Program-made: the position numbers and the translations under genes
The notes under the pieces: generated by a model
Databases searched by the model: none
The model's input: the letters and a program-made list of their open reading frames with translations, nothing else
Told to the model about the DNA's origin: nothing
Shown here: piece by piece, positions 27,022 to 35,398 of the stretch
Layout: the number at the start of each line of letters is the position of its first letter
Numbering within the stretch: the first letter of the stretch is position 1
NCBI RefSeq assembly: GCF_000027145.1
Contig: NC_013891.1
Location: 1,550,001 to 1,614,000, forward strand
Direction of reading: 5' to 3'
DNA: 64,000 bases
Source: Listeria seeligeri serovar 1/2b str. SLCC3954
GTDB lineage: Bacteria > Bacillota > Bacilli > Lactobacillales > Listeriaceae

Positions 27022-28491
27022 TTATGCTTCTTCTGTTTTTTTAACGATTGGTGCCATTGCGCTATTATTTTTTTGGATAAAGAGCGCTAAAACACAAGCA
27101 ACAACAGAAAGAATTCCAGCTACTAAAAAGGCTGTATCAATTCCGTGAATTAGTACGTGATTAGCAATTTCTGTTTTGGTTTTATCCATCACATCTTCTG
27201 GTCCAAGATGTCTCGCAAAACTAGCTGCACTTTTTGACATAACCGTAATTAAGGCTGCTGTTCCGATTGAACCAGCAACTTGTCTCATCGTGTTAAACAT
27301 CGCCGATCCATGTGCTGCAAGATTAAGCGGTAACGAGTTGAGCGCGGCCGTTTGAAGTGGCATCATTACCATCGCCATACCCGCAGAACGTATCGTTTGG
27401 ATGATAATGATATAAGTTAATGTAGTCGATTCATCTAAACTTGTAAACATGAACGTAGAACCAGCCATTATAATCAATCCGACTAGCGATAAATACTTCG
27501 CCCCAAACCGATCAAACATAACTCCAGTCACCGGTGAAAGTACGGCTGTAACAAGAGCTCCCGGCAAGAGCACTAACCCTGACTCTAGTGGTGAAAATCC
27601 GCGAACAGTCTGCAAGAAAATTGGTAGTAAGAGCATCCCACCAAAAAGTCCCATAACTACAAAGAAACTAATTGAAGTTGTAAGTGCAAACGTAGGATAT
27701 TTGAATACTCTAAAGTTAAGTAGCGGTGCTTTCGAACTTGTTTGGTAACGAACAAATAGTCCTAATACAACTAAACCTAAAACGATAAATCCTGCTACTT
27801 TCCAAGTTAACCAAGCATGATCCCCAGCATTACTAAATCCAAGTAACAAACTACCAAACCCAATGGTCGACATAATAACTCCTAATACATCGAGTTTCGG
27901 GAAAGTCCGTTTTCCAACATTTTTAAGTAAGAAAATAGCTACTACAATATCTAAAATCGCAAAAGGAATAATAATAAAGAATAAATTGCGCCAATCATAT
28001 TGCTCCACAATCCAACCAGAAAGCGTCGGACCAATAGCTGGTGCAAAGTTCATCGCTAGACCAATTAAGCCCATCGCCCGTCCACGTCGTTCCATCGGGA
28101 ATAAATTTAAAACAACCACGGTTAAAAGTGGCATAACAATACCAGCACCAATTGCTTGTACCATACGTCCCGCGATTAACATCGTATAGTCAGTAGCAAA
28201 TCCGCCAATAGTTGTCCCAATCGCAAAAGTAATCATTGCAAATAAGTAAAGTTGACGAGTTGTAAATCGCTCTATTAAAAAGGCAGTCATCGGAATCATG
28301 ACACCATTTACTAACATAAATCCAGTAGATAGCCATTGTCCTTGGCTAGCTGTAATACCAAAATCTCTCATAATACTTGGTAGCGCGACATTCATCAACG
28401 TTTGGTTGAGAATTGTAACAAAGGCGCCCATTAACATAACGATAAGAATACCATTACGTTTAACTGATGTACTTGCCGCTTTCATATTCAA
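27022..28491 (-). CDS. MFS drug:H+ antiporter, DHA2 (14-TM) family
   Basis: A 489-residue transporter of the EmrB/QacA/LmrB group with 14 predicted helices. The first helix carries LNQTLMNVALPSI, and the motif GPTLSGWIVEQYDWRNLFFI in helix 5 is the DHA2/antiporter motif. Its gene overlaps the MarR gene by 4 bp (ATGA), so the two are translationally coupled. A substrate cannot be assigned. It probably exports lipophilic drugs or toxic metabolites sensed by the MarR protein. Confidence 0.9.
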   Translation of the reverse strand: MNMKAASTSVKRNGILIVMLMGAFVTILNQTLMNVALPSIMRDFGITASQGQWLSTGFMLVNGVMIPMTAFLIERFTTRQLYLFAMITFAIGTTIGGFATDYTMLIAGRMVQAIGAGIVMPLLTVVVLNLFPMERRGRAMGLIGLAMNFAPAIGPTLSGWIVEQYDWRNLFFIIIPFAILDIVVAIFLLKNVGKRTFPKLDVLGVIMSTIGFGSLLLGFSNAGDHAWLTWKVAGFIVLGLVVLGLFVRYQTSSKAPLLNFRVFKYPTFALTTSISFFVVMGLFGGMLLLPIFLQTVRGFSPLESGLVLLPGALVTAVLSPVTGVMFDRFGAKYLSLVGLIIMAGSTFMFTSLDESTTLTYIIIIQTIRSAGMAMVMMPLQTAALNSLPLNLAAHGSAMFNTMRQVAGSIGTAALITVMSKSAASFARHLGPEDVMDKTKTEIANHVLIHGIDTAFLVAGILSVVACVLALFIQKNNSAMAPIVKKTEEA

Positions 28492-28928
28492 TCTCGTGCA
28501 CCTTCCCTTTCTAAAATGGTAATTATTTCTTGATGAATTTCTAACATTTCTCGCAATCTTTCTTCCTCAATCTCTAAAATAGGTTCTAGGCGATTGAAGA
28601 ATACATGATAAGTTTCCGCCGCTTTAGTAGCTCCCTTTTCAGTTAATGCAAGACTAAGCGCACGGCGATTACTTTCATTGCGCGTCCGTTCTAAAAAACC
28701 TGCTTTTACTAATCTGTCCACTATTCCAGATACAGTACTTTTTCCTAGCTTCATCCGTTCCGCTAGTTCTCCAAGCGTAAGTTCAGATTCGTGTTGTAAT
28801 TCTCTAATCGCCAGGAGTTGCGTCGTGGTTATTTCTCTTTTCGCAGCTTCCTCTGCTAGTACGTGATGTGTCTTTCGTTGTACTTCGCGAAACGAGAAAA
28901 TAACCTCTTTCACTAATTTTTCTTCCAT
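28488..28928 (-). CDS. MarR-family transcriptional regulator
   Basis: A 146-residue winged-helix regulator: LTLGELAERMKLGKSTVSGIVDRLVKAGFLERTRN is the recognition region (shown here as separate motifs LGELAERMKLGKSTVSG and DRLVKAGFLERTRN), followed by the RRALSLALTEKG wing. It is likely the autoregulated repressor of the co-transcribed MFS pump. A TTCG-N4-CGAA dyad lies 33-45 bp upstream of its start, just after the predicted transcription start. The effector ligand is unknown. Confidence 0.9.
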   Translation of the reverse strand: MEEKLVKEVIFSFREVQRKTHHVLAEEAAKREITTTQLLAIRELQHESELTLGELAERMKLGKSTVSGIVDRLVKAGFLERTRNESNRRALSLALTEKGATKAAETYHVFFNRLEPILEIEEERLREMLEIHQEIITILEREGARD

Positions 28929-28961
28929 TGCTTCCCCTCCGTATTGTTCGCTGTCAAATAT

Positions 28962-28973
28962 TTCGCATACGAA
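28962..28973. promoter_or_regulatory. Candidate MarR operator
   Basis: TTCGCATACGAA is an inverted repeat with TTCG/CGAA arms, and a further GTTCG lies at 28946-28950. It begins about 10 bp after the expected transcription start, a repressor position. Confidence 0.5.
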
Positions 28974-28988
28974 CTATTAGCCCTATGA

Positions 28989-29016
28989 ATTATACACCTT
29001 GAATAATATTTGTCAA
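28989..29016 (-). promoter_or_regulatory. Promoter of the marR-MFS operon
   Basis: On the minus strand consensus TTGACA (29011-29016) and TATAAT (28989-28994) are 16 bp apart. Confidence 0.8.
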
Positions 29017-29041
29017 TGGCTCAAATCCCCTCCCACACTAG

Positions 29042-29055
29042 AGAAAGCGTTATCA
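29042..29055. promoter_or_regulatory. cre-like site upstream of the marR promoter
   Basis: AGAAAGCGTTATCA differs from the cre consensus TGWAANCGNTNWCA only at the first base. It is 26 bp upstream of the -35 of the marR-MFS operon. Confidence 0.45.
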
Positions 29056-29110
29056 ATAAGGCGCGGCAATGAAAATAAAAGTTATATAATTTTTTACATA
29101 TATAAGATCG

Positions 29111-29143
29111 CAAAAAAAGCCTCCCTAAAAAAGGAAGACTTTA
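29111..29143 (-). terminator. Terminator of daaA
   Basis: AAAGCCTCC and GGAAGACTTT pair with G-T/A-C steps around an A-rich loop. Seven T residues follow on the minus strand. Confidence 0.8.
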
Positions 29144-29151
29144 AGTTTGAA

Positions 29152-30021
29152 TTATTTAGCTAATGCTAATTCCCCGCAAGAACGAACTATTTCTTCTACA
29201 AAATAGCTATGAAGTTTGGCAGTAATTGGACCGCGTTTCCCATCACCTACTTGCACGCCATCAATGTGTGTAATTGGGGTGATTTCAATTGTTGTGCTGG
29301 AAATAAATACTTCATCTGCTTCACGAAGATCTGTCAGTGTAAAATCTGCTTCACGTACAGGTATTCCGTTTTTTCTAGCCACATCTAGAATTACTTGACG
29401 GGTGATACCATTTAAAATTAAATTATCAGCCGCATGTGTCCAAAGTACGCCATCTTTAATGATTGAAACATTCGACGCAGAACATTCGGTAACTTGCTCC
29501 CCGCGGTGCAAAATAGCTTCTAGTGCATTTTGTTGATGCGCTTTATTTTTGGCCATAATATTACCTAGTAAACTTAAACTTTTAATATCGCAGCGTAACC
29601 AGCGTACATCTTCTTCTGTAATTGCAGTTCCGCCTTCGATAAATTGTTTTTCATTCCGAGGAACCTCACGTGCTGCTGCTGTGAGAACTCCTTCTAATGG
29701 AAAATCATCTGGAATAACATGGTTTCGAGGATTTTGAACGCCTCGGGTCACTTGTAAATAGACATTTCCAGTATGAATGTTATTTTCTGCAACTAACTTA
29801 TCAATTAATTCACGTAGTTCTTCTTTGGAATAAGGAATGACTAAATCGATTTTTGCTGCGCTAGCATACAAGCGTTCGATATGTTCTTCATATGTAAAAA
29901 ATTGGCCATTATACAAACGAACAACTTCATATACACCGTCTCCAAATTGATAGCCGCGGTCTTCCACGTCTACTGTAGCATCTTCTCTTTCCACTAAATG
30001 GTTATTTACTAATACTTTCAT
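29152..30021 (-). CDS. daaA: D-amino-acid aminotransferase
   Basis: PLP enzyme (class IV, branched-chain/D-amino-acid fold) that interconverts D-alanine and D-glutamate, supplying D-Glu for peptidoglycan. The PLP lysine lies near residue 145 in DIKSLSLLGN, and the cofactor-binding GITRQVIL and EITPI motifs follow. The 289-residue length is close to the Bacillus enzyme. In Listeria it cooperates with the racemases RacE and Alr in D-amino acid supply (established knowledge). It is flanked by its own terminator and the pepV terminator, so a single-gene unit is likely. Confidence 0.94.
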   Translation of the reverse strand: MKVLVNNHLVEREDATVDVEDRGYQFGDGVYEVVRLYNGQFFTYEEHIERLYASAAKIDLVIPYSKEELRELIDKLVAENNIHTGNVYLQVTRGVQNPRNHVIPDDFPLEGVLTAAAREVPRNEKQFIEGGTAITEEDVRWLRCDIKSLSLLGNIMAKNKAHQQNALEAILHRGEQVTECSASNVSIIKDGVLWTHAADNLILNGITRQVILDVARKNGIPVREADFTLTDLREADEVFISSTTIEITPITHIDGVQVGDGKRGPITAKLHSYFVEEIVRSCGELALAK

Positions 30022-30082
30022 CTCAAGACACTCCTTGCATAATTGATTTGTTGGAACTATCTAAAAACTTAATTAAATAGGG

Positions 30083-30120
30083 AAACTGCTGCAAAACTAA
30101 GCTTTGCAGCAGTTAATTTT
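30083..30120 (-). terminator. Terminator-like hairpin after pepV
   Basis: AACTGCTGCAAA and TTTGCAGCAGTT form a perfect 12-bp stem. The minus-strand side has only TTTCCCTATTT, so it may be a moderate terminator. Confidence 0.65.
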
Positions 30121-30134
30121 TTCAATTATACCCC

Positions 30135-31547
30135 TTACTTCGCTAATTTGTAAAGTGCTTCTGCATAAATTGCTGTAGCTTTTAACAAATCATCAAAATA
30201 GCTGAATTCGTCTTTTTGGTGCATCGTATCTTCGCGGCCTGGGAAAAGTGCGCCGAACGCAACACCAGTTTCCATATGACGCGCATAAGTTCCGCCACCA
30301 ATAGCGAGTAGTGTTGCTTCTTCCCCTGTTTGTTTCGTATAAACTTCTTGTAATGTTTGAATAAGTGGGTGATCTTTTGGTACAAAAAGTGGCTTGGAAT
30401 CACTGTAATGTGTATATTGAGCATTGTATTCATAGACAACAGTTTGCATTTTATTTTTAAGTTTATCCATGTTTGCAGTAACTGGGTAACGGAAATTAAG
30501 TCCGAATTTCCCACCTTCTGCTACATCATAACGAATGACACCAACGTTCATCGTTAATTCGCCACTTTCTTTGTCTTCGTAACCAATCCCAAGTTTCACT
30601 GCACGAGAATCTCCAAACAGATAATCCCGGCCAAAGGTAACGAAATCATTTGCAGCCCCAGTTAATTTAAATTTACCTAGGAAAGCTACTAAATGAAGAC
30701 CCGCATTGATTCCATTATTAGGTTCCATTGCATGAGCAGATTTTCCAACCATGTTAATTTTGACTGTTTTACCATTTTCTTCTAACGTACCTTCTACCGG
30801 ATGGTTAGCTAAGAAGGTTTTGAAAGTGGTTGTTAATTTATCAAAGTCTTTCACGTTTTCGATGATGGCACTGGCATGATCTGGTACCATGTTGTAACGT
30901 TCACCAGACTCAAAGCTTAGTAAGCGGAATGCTGCTTCTCCGCTTGCTTCTCCGTCTTTAAAAGATACATCTAATTCAGAAATACCTTTTTCCGCATGGA
31001 TAATAGGGAATTCGGCATCTGGAACAAAACCTAGAGTTGGTTGTTCTTCTGTTTCGAAATAACGTTCTACACAGCTCATACCGCTTTCTTCATCAGAACC
31101 AACGATGATTCTAATACGACGAGAAAGTGGTAAGCCTAACTCTTTAATGATTTTTAGTGCGTAGTAACCTGCAATAGTTGGGCCTTTATCATCCGCAACT
31201 CCGCGAGCATATAGTTTCCCATCGCGCAAAGTCGGCTCAAATGGTCCATCAGTCCAGCCATCACCAACTGGCACAACATCAACATGTCCTAATACGCCAA
31301 CTAATTCTTCTCCTTGACCATATTCAAGATGTCCAGCTACATTGCCGACCTCTTTTGCAGTAAAACCATCTTTTTTACCCAGCTCAATCATATAATCGAG
31401 TGCACGTTTAACATCCGGTCCGAACGGTGCATCTTCGGTTTTTTTGCTGTCATCGCGTACACTTGGAATGCGAAGTAACCCTTTTAAATCTTCTAGGAAA
31501 TCGTCTTTACGTGATTCCACTTCTTTTTGCCAATTAATTTCTGTCAT
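30135..31547 (-). CDS. pepV: Dipeptidase PepV (M20 family)
   Basis: Zinc dipeptidase of the M20/ArgE family that hydrolyses dipeptides, including some with N-terminal D- or beta-amino acids. The 470-residue protein shows the metal site motifs LVGVLGHVDVVPVGDGW, YARGVADDKGP and VGSDEESGM, in the expected order. The ATG at 31545-31547 has GGAGGG 6-7 nt upstream. A start six codons earlier overlaps that site and is rejected. It lies next to daaA, and both could take part in D-amino acid and peptide turnover, which is inference. Confidence 0.95.
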   Translation of the reverse strand: MTEINWQKEVESRKDDFLEDLKGLLRIPSVRDDSKKTEDAPFGPDVKRALDYMIELGKKDGFTAKEVGNVAGHLEYGQGEELVGVLGHVDVVPVGDGWTDGPFEPTLRDGKLYARGVADDKGPTIAGYYALKIIKELGLPLSRRIRIIVGSDEESGMSCVERYFETEEQPTLGFVPDAEFPIIHAEKGISELDVSFKDGEASGEAAFRLLSFESGERYNMVPDHASAIIENVKDFDKLTTTFKTFLANHPVEGTLEENGKTVKINMVGKSAHAMEPNNGINAGLHLVAFLGKFKLTGAANDFVTFGRDYLFGDSRAVKLGIGYEDKESGELTMNVGVIRYDVAEGGKFGLNFRYPVTANMDKLKNKMQTVVYEYNAQYTHYSDSKPLFVPKDHPLIQTLQEVYTKQTGEEATLLAIGGGTYARHMETGVAFGALFPGREDTMHQKDEFSYFDDLLKATAIYAEALYKLAK

Positions 31548-31618
31548 CAATATTCCCTCCTTCAAACTTATCTTCTCTATTGTAAACTGTTTTTACGTAG
31601 CTTGGAAGCCGGAACTAT

Positions 31619-32032
31619 TTATTTTTTCATAAAACCTTTAATTGCTTCCATATCCCAGCGTTCCATGCGTGAGGCAAAAACAATATCCATCACTTGTAAA
31701 CTTTCTTTTTCAAGTGGCAAAAAGCGATATCCCTCGTGTTCTTCTGATAACTCAATATCGCCGACTTCCGGCATTTCGACTAAATAAATAACTCCGGTGA
31801 TTTGGTATTCCTCATGAAAAAACTCCCACGTATCATACAAAATAAACGGTTGGACTTGTAATTTGGTTTCTTCATAAACTTCTCTAAATAACGCTTCCCC
31901 GTGTGTTTCACCATAATTCATCCGACCACCCGGAAGTTCAAAAACATCTCCTTCTACGCCTCTCTTTTTAAGTGCGAGAAATTTTCCGTCTTTTACGATG
32001 ACTGCTTTTACGGCAGGATATATAGGTTTCAT
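31619..32032 (-). CDS. Nudix hydrolase
   Basis: A 137-residue Nudix protein with an intact Nudix box at about residues 35-57 (GGRMNYGET followed by REVYEET), so the catalytic Glu cluster is present. The N-terminal strand (VKAVIVKDGKFLALKKR) is typical of MutT/ADP-ribose-type enzymes. The substrate (damaged nucleotide or NDP-sugar) cannot be read from sequence. AAGGAGG lies 10 nt before the ATG. It is divergent from nnrD. Confidence 0.87.
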   Translation of the reverse strand: MKPIYPAVKAVIVKDGKFLALKKRGVEGDVFELPGGRMNYGETHGEALFREVYEETKLQVQPFILYDTWEFFHEEYQITGVIYLVEMPEVGDIELSEEHEGYRFLPLEKESLQVMDIVFASRMERWDMEAIKGFMKK

Positions 32033-32136
32033 TTTACAAAAGCCTCCTTATCATTTAAGATAAACATGATTTACCTGTTCTTTATTTTACCCGGTTCGGT
32101 AGATAAAAGCCAGTGTCATAAGGAGGTTTCACAAAA

Positions 32137-32967
32137 GTGAAGAAGATTACACCAAAAGCAATGTGCGCTTGGATTCCTAAACGTGAAGATGAAACGCACA
32201 AGGGAGATTATGGTCGCGTGTTAATTGTCGCTGGTAATAAGCAATTTGGCGGTGCTGCAATCATGGCAGCAGAAGCTTGTGTCAAAAGTGGAGCTGGCTT
32301 AACAACGGTTGCCTCAGATAGCGTTAACCGACCTGCACTTCAAACTCGCATTCCAGAATGTATGTTTATTGATTATGAAAACATTACCAGCTTAACAGAA
32401 CAAATCAGTCAGTTTGATACGATTTTAATCGGTCCTGGACTTGGTTTAGATACGAATGCGGAAGAACTTTTCCGATTGGTATTACAAAACGCTACCGAAA
32501 AGCAGCAAATAATTATTGATGGAGATGGCATTACTATTTATGCCAAAGGAAAAATCCCCCATCCTCCAGCAAGTTTAACTTTCACCCCTCACGCCGGGGA
32601 ATGGGAGCGGCTCAAAGCACTAGCTCCTGGAGCAGAAACGGCAACAGAAATCGCCATGACTTTGGATGCTACGCTTGTACTAAAAGGTCATCGTACAAAA
32701 GTATATGCTGGCGAATCGGCTTGGCAAAACATTTATGGTACCCCCGCAATGGCAACTGGCGGAATGGGCGATACACTCGCAGGAACAATTTGTGGGTTAA
32801 TGGCACAAACAGAGAAACCAATTATTGGAACGCTTGCCGCTGTTTTCCTTCATAGCTACATCGGAGAAATCCTTGCAAAGAAAAGATATGTCGTTCTTCC
32901 AACTGAAATCGCCGAAGAATTACCAACTTATTTGAAAATTTTCAGTGAAACAGATGAACATGCCTAA
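32137..32967 (+). CDS. nnrD: ADP-dependent NAD(P)H-hydrate dehydratase
   Basis: Repairs damaged NAD(P)HX to NAD(P)H by dehydration. The 276-residue protein has only the ribokinase-like dehydratase domain (YjeF C-terminal half), with YGRVLIVAGNKQFGGAAIM near the start and the catalytic/nucleotide motif GTPAMATGGMGDTLAG near the C-terminus. The epimerase domain is absent, as in other Bacillales. The start is GTG with AGGAGG 10 nt upstream. Confidence 0.9.
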   Translation: MKKITPKAMCAWIPKREDETHKGDYGRVLIVAGNKQFGGAAIMAAEACVKSGAGLTTVASDSVNRPALQTRIPECMFIDYENITSLTEQISQFDTILIGPGLGLDTNAEELFRLVLQNATEKQQIIIDGDGITIYAKGKIPHPPASLTFTPHAGEWERLKALAPGAETATEIAMTLDATLVLKGHRTKVYAGESAWQNIYGTPAMATGGMGDTLAGTICGLMAQTEKPIIGTLAAVFLHSYIGEILAKKRYVVLPTEIAEELPTYLKIFSETDEHA

Positions 32968-32969
32968 TT

Positions 32970-33010
32970 AAAATAAGCAGCTCCCTTTTTGAGGAGGCTG
33001 CTTATTTTTT
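32970..33010. terminator. Bidirectional terminator between nnrD and the PAP2 gene
   Basis: AAATAAGCAGCTCC and GGAGGCTGCTTATTT pair with one bulge around a T-rich loop, with T and A runs flanking the convergent genes. Confidence 0.87.
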
Positions 33011-33665
33011 ATACTGTTTTTTTAAATCTAGTTGCCCATAATGCTAGTTTTTCGCCCCAAATGAAGTAACATCCTACCGAGCAAAATACAACTGCATTGC
33101 CGATTAAGAAACCAGCTACCACATCGCTTGGGAAATGTACACCTAAATAAACGCGAGAATACATCACAAAAAGTACAACCGAAAGTGCTAAAATCGGAAT
33201 CATAATCCGCAACCATCTTTTACTCACATAAAGAATAAGGAAAAAAGCAAGCATTCCGTAAAAAACAGTGGAACCTGTTGCATGTCCGCTTGGGAAACTA
33301 AATCCCCCTTGTTCGATTAGCTTAAAAGTTGGTCTTGGACGTTGAACAATATTTTTAATAATAGATGGAATCAACGCGCCACCAATCAATACTGTTCCAC
33401 CAAACCAAATTGCAATATCAACTTTCCTCATAAATAGTAAGGCAATAATAACTACCACGGTTAAAATACAAATTGTTGCTACGCCGCCAATATCTGTTAA
33501 GTAAGAAATAATCGTTGTTTTTGTATCCGTGATCCCTACTCGAATCACGCTATTCCAATAATTATCGAAGGTTTGCACCCATTTTGCCTCAGTCATAACT
33601 CCAGCCATAAAAAAGATAAAGCCAAGAAGACCAACGCCGCTAATAATAAATGGTGTTTTTTTCAT
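33009..33665 (-). CDS. PAP2-family membrane lipid phosphatase
   Basis: A 218-residue membrane protein with about five or six helices and the three PAP2 motifs in order: KNIVQRPRP, PSGHAT and SRVYLGVHFPSD. The active site faces outward, so it probably dephosphorylates undecaprenyl pyrophosphate, phosphatidylglycerol phosphate or a similar lipid. The specificity is not visible. It lies 9 bp downstream of a lipid II flippase-like gene, which favours a role in the undecaprenyl cycle (inference). Confidence 0.88.
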   Translation of the reverse strand: MKKTPFIISGVGLLGFIFFMAGVMTEAKWVQTFDNYWNSVIRVGITDTKTTIISYLTDIGGVATICILTVVVIIALLFMRKVDIAIWFGGTVLIGGALIPSIIKNIVQRPRPTFKLIEQGGFSFPSGHATGSTVFYGMLAFFLILYVSKRWLRIMIPILALSVVLFVMYSRVYLGVHFPSDVVAGFLIGNAVVFCSVGCYFIWGEKLALWATRFKKTV

Positions 33666-33674
33666 AAAATCCTC

Positions 33675-35288
33675 CTAGCGAATTCTTAGTTTTTGCCGCA
33701 ATCTCATTCCACGTGGTCCAAATAATTTATCAGACAGATGTAATTTGAATGCCATATAGCCATAAAAAACCGCCCCAATTCCGCCACAAATCGCTGTCAG
33801 CAGGAACGCAGACATTTTGTGATTCGGACTAATAAAGTTAGCTAGTCCCATATAAAGTCCGATAACTACCACGCCCATTACCGCAGTCATCCCAAAAAAC
33901 AATACCGTTCGCCGTAAAATGACTTTGAACGAAAAACGAACATATTTTTTAATAATAATTAACATGAAAATACAAGATACCGCATAACCAGCTCCTGTTG
34001 CAAGAATCGAGCCTTTTGCTTCAAACAACATAATTAGTGGCATTTGTAAAACCGATTTTGTAAGCAAGCCAAGTAATAAACCAAGCACGGTGAAGCGTTG
34101 TTCATCAATCCCTTGTAGCACAGCCGCCGATACGCTAAATAGCGAAAATAAAACCGCAATTGGCGCAAATAATTGCAGTAGCTCTGTTCCATCATTACTA
34201 GGTGAGAAAAACACCGTGAACAGCGGTCTTGCAAGCATGGCAATCCCAAAACAAGCTGGTATTGTAAGGAATAATAAAATTTGAAAGACATCATTTAGTT
34301 GGCGTTTTACTTGCGCATATTCTCGTCTTACGTAAGCACCGGTCACTAGTGGAACTAACGCCATCGAAAAAGCAATTGCGAGCGTACCTGGAATCATAAT
34401 CAATTTTTGCACATCAAAGTTAATTATTGCCACATAAGAATTGACCATTTCCGGCGTTATACCAATATATCCCAGTACTCGTCCTAATGTAAATTGGTCA
34501 ATTAATTGATAAAGTGACGTAGCCGAACCAACAATAATAAAAGGAATAGCAGATAAAATAATATCTTTATAAAGCGTTGGAATAGAAATATTTACTGTTC
34601 CGCGATCCTCTAAAAGCATTCGGTCAAGCCCCGGTTTTCGTTTGTAAAAATACCATAGCAATAGAATTAAACTTGCAAACGCGCCCACAAACGCAGAAAA
34701 CGTTGCAACACTGACTGCAGTAACTACATTGCCGTCAAGCATATACATAACAATAAATGTTCCTGAAAGCAAGAACATAATCCGTACAACTTGCTCTAAA
34801 ACCTGAGACACAGCAGACGGTCCCATTGAATTGTACCCTTGGAAAAAGCCTCGAAGCAAGCTCATTACCGGAATAATAAGTAAGGCAAAACTTACCGCTC
34901 GAATGACCTTAATCCCATCTTCTAAACTATATCCGCCTTCCAGTTGTTGCATTTTAGCAAGTGTTGGCGCAAGACCATACATCGCTAAGAAACAAACAAT
35001 CCCAGAGAAAATCATTAAGTAAACACCAGTTCTAAACAAACGTCGACCTACCGCATATTCTTCCATGGCATTGTATTTTGCTATATATTTCGCAACAGCA
35101 AGCGGTATCCCCGCAGTTGCAACACTTAAGAATAATTGATACGGAACATAACCGAAATTATACAGAAGCGCTGGTTCATCTCCTCCAATAATCGCATAAA
35201 ACGGAATCACGTACAATATTCCGAGCACTTTAGAGATTAATGTCCCAAGCGTCAGAATAAAAGTTCCTCTGAGCAGTTTTGAACCCAT
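33675..35288 (-). CDS. MurJ/YtgP-like lipid II flippase (paralogue 2)
   Basis: A 537-residue MOP-superfamily exporter with 14 predicted helices. The N-terminus TLISKVLGILYVIPFY and the region SFALLIIPVMSLLRGFFQG match the YtgP group, whose Bacillus member is the MurJ lipid II flippase. The next gene upstream encodes a close paralogue of exactly the same length. It is in an operon with the PAP2 phosphatase (9 bp). A terminator separates it from the first paralogue, so each may have its own expression. Which copy is the main flippase cannot be told from sequence. Confidence 0.87.
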   Translation of the reverse strand: MGSKLLRGTFILTLGTLISKVLGILYVIPFYAIIGGDEPALLYNFGYVPYQLFLSVATAGIPLAVAKYIAKYNAMEEYAVGRRLFRTGVYLMIFSGIVCFLAMYGLAPTLAKMQQLEGGYSLEDGIKVIRAVSFALLIIPVMSLLRGFFQGYNSMGPSAVSQVLEQVVRIMFLLSGTFIVMYMLDGNVVTAVSVATFSAFVGAFASLILLLWYFYKRKPGLDRMLLEDRGTVNISIPTLYKDIILSAIPFIIVGSATSLYQLIDQFTLGRVLGYIGITPEMVNSYVAIINFDVQKLIMIPGTLAIAFSMALVPLVTGAYVRREYAQVKRQLNDVFQILLFLTIPACFGIAMLARPLFTVFFSPSNDGTELLQLFAPIAVLFSLFSVSAAVLQGIDEQRFTVLGLLLGLLTKSVLQMPLIMLFEAKGSILATGAGYAVSCIFMLIIIKKYVRFSFKVILRRTVLFFGMTAVMGVVVIGLYMGLANFISPNHKMSAFLLTAICGGIGAVFYGYMAFKLHLSDKLFGPRGMRLRQKLRIR

Positions 35289-35349
35289 CGTCTAACTTCC
35301 TTTACATTAAATTATACATCCTTGTTTACTTTACCATTATCTGTTTTAA

Positions 35350-35388
35350 AAAAAAAGAACAAACCTAAATAAATATTGGCTTGTTCTC
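35350..35388 (-). terminator. Terminator between the two flippase paralogues
   Basis: AGAACAAACC and GGCTTGTTCT pair with one mismatch, followed on the minus strand by a T run of nine. Confidence 0.82.
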
Positions 35389-35398
35389 TACAAAATGT

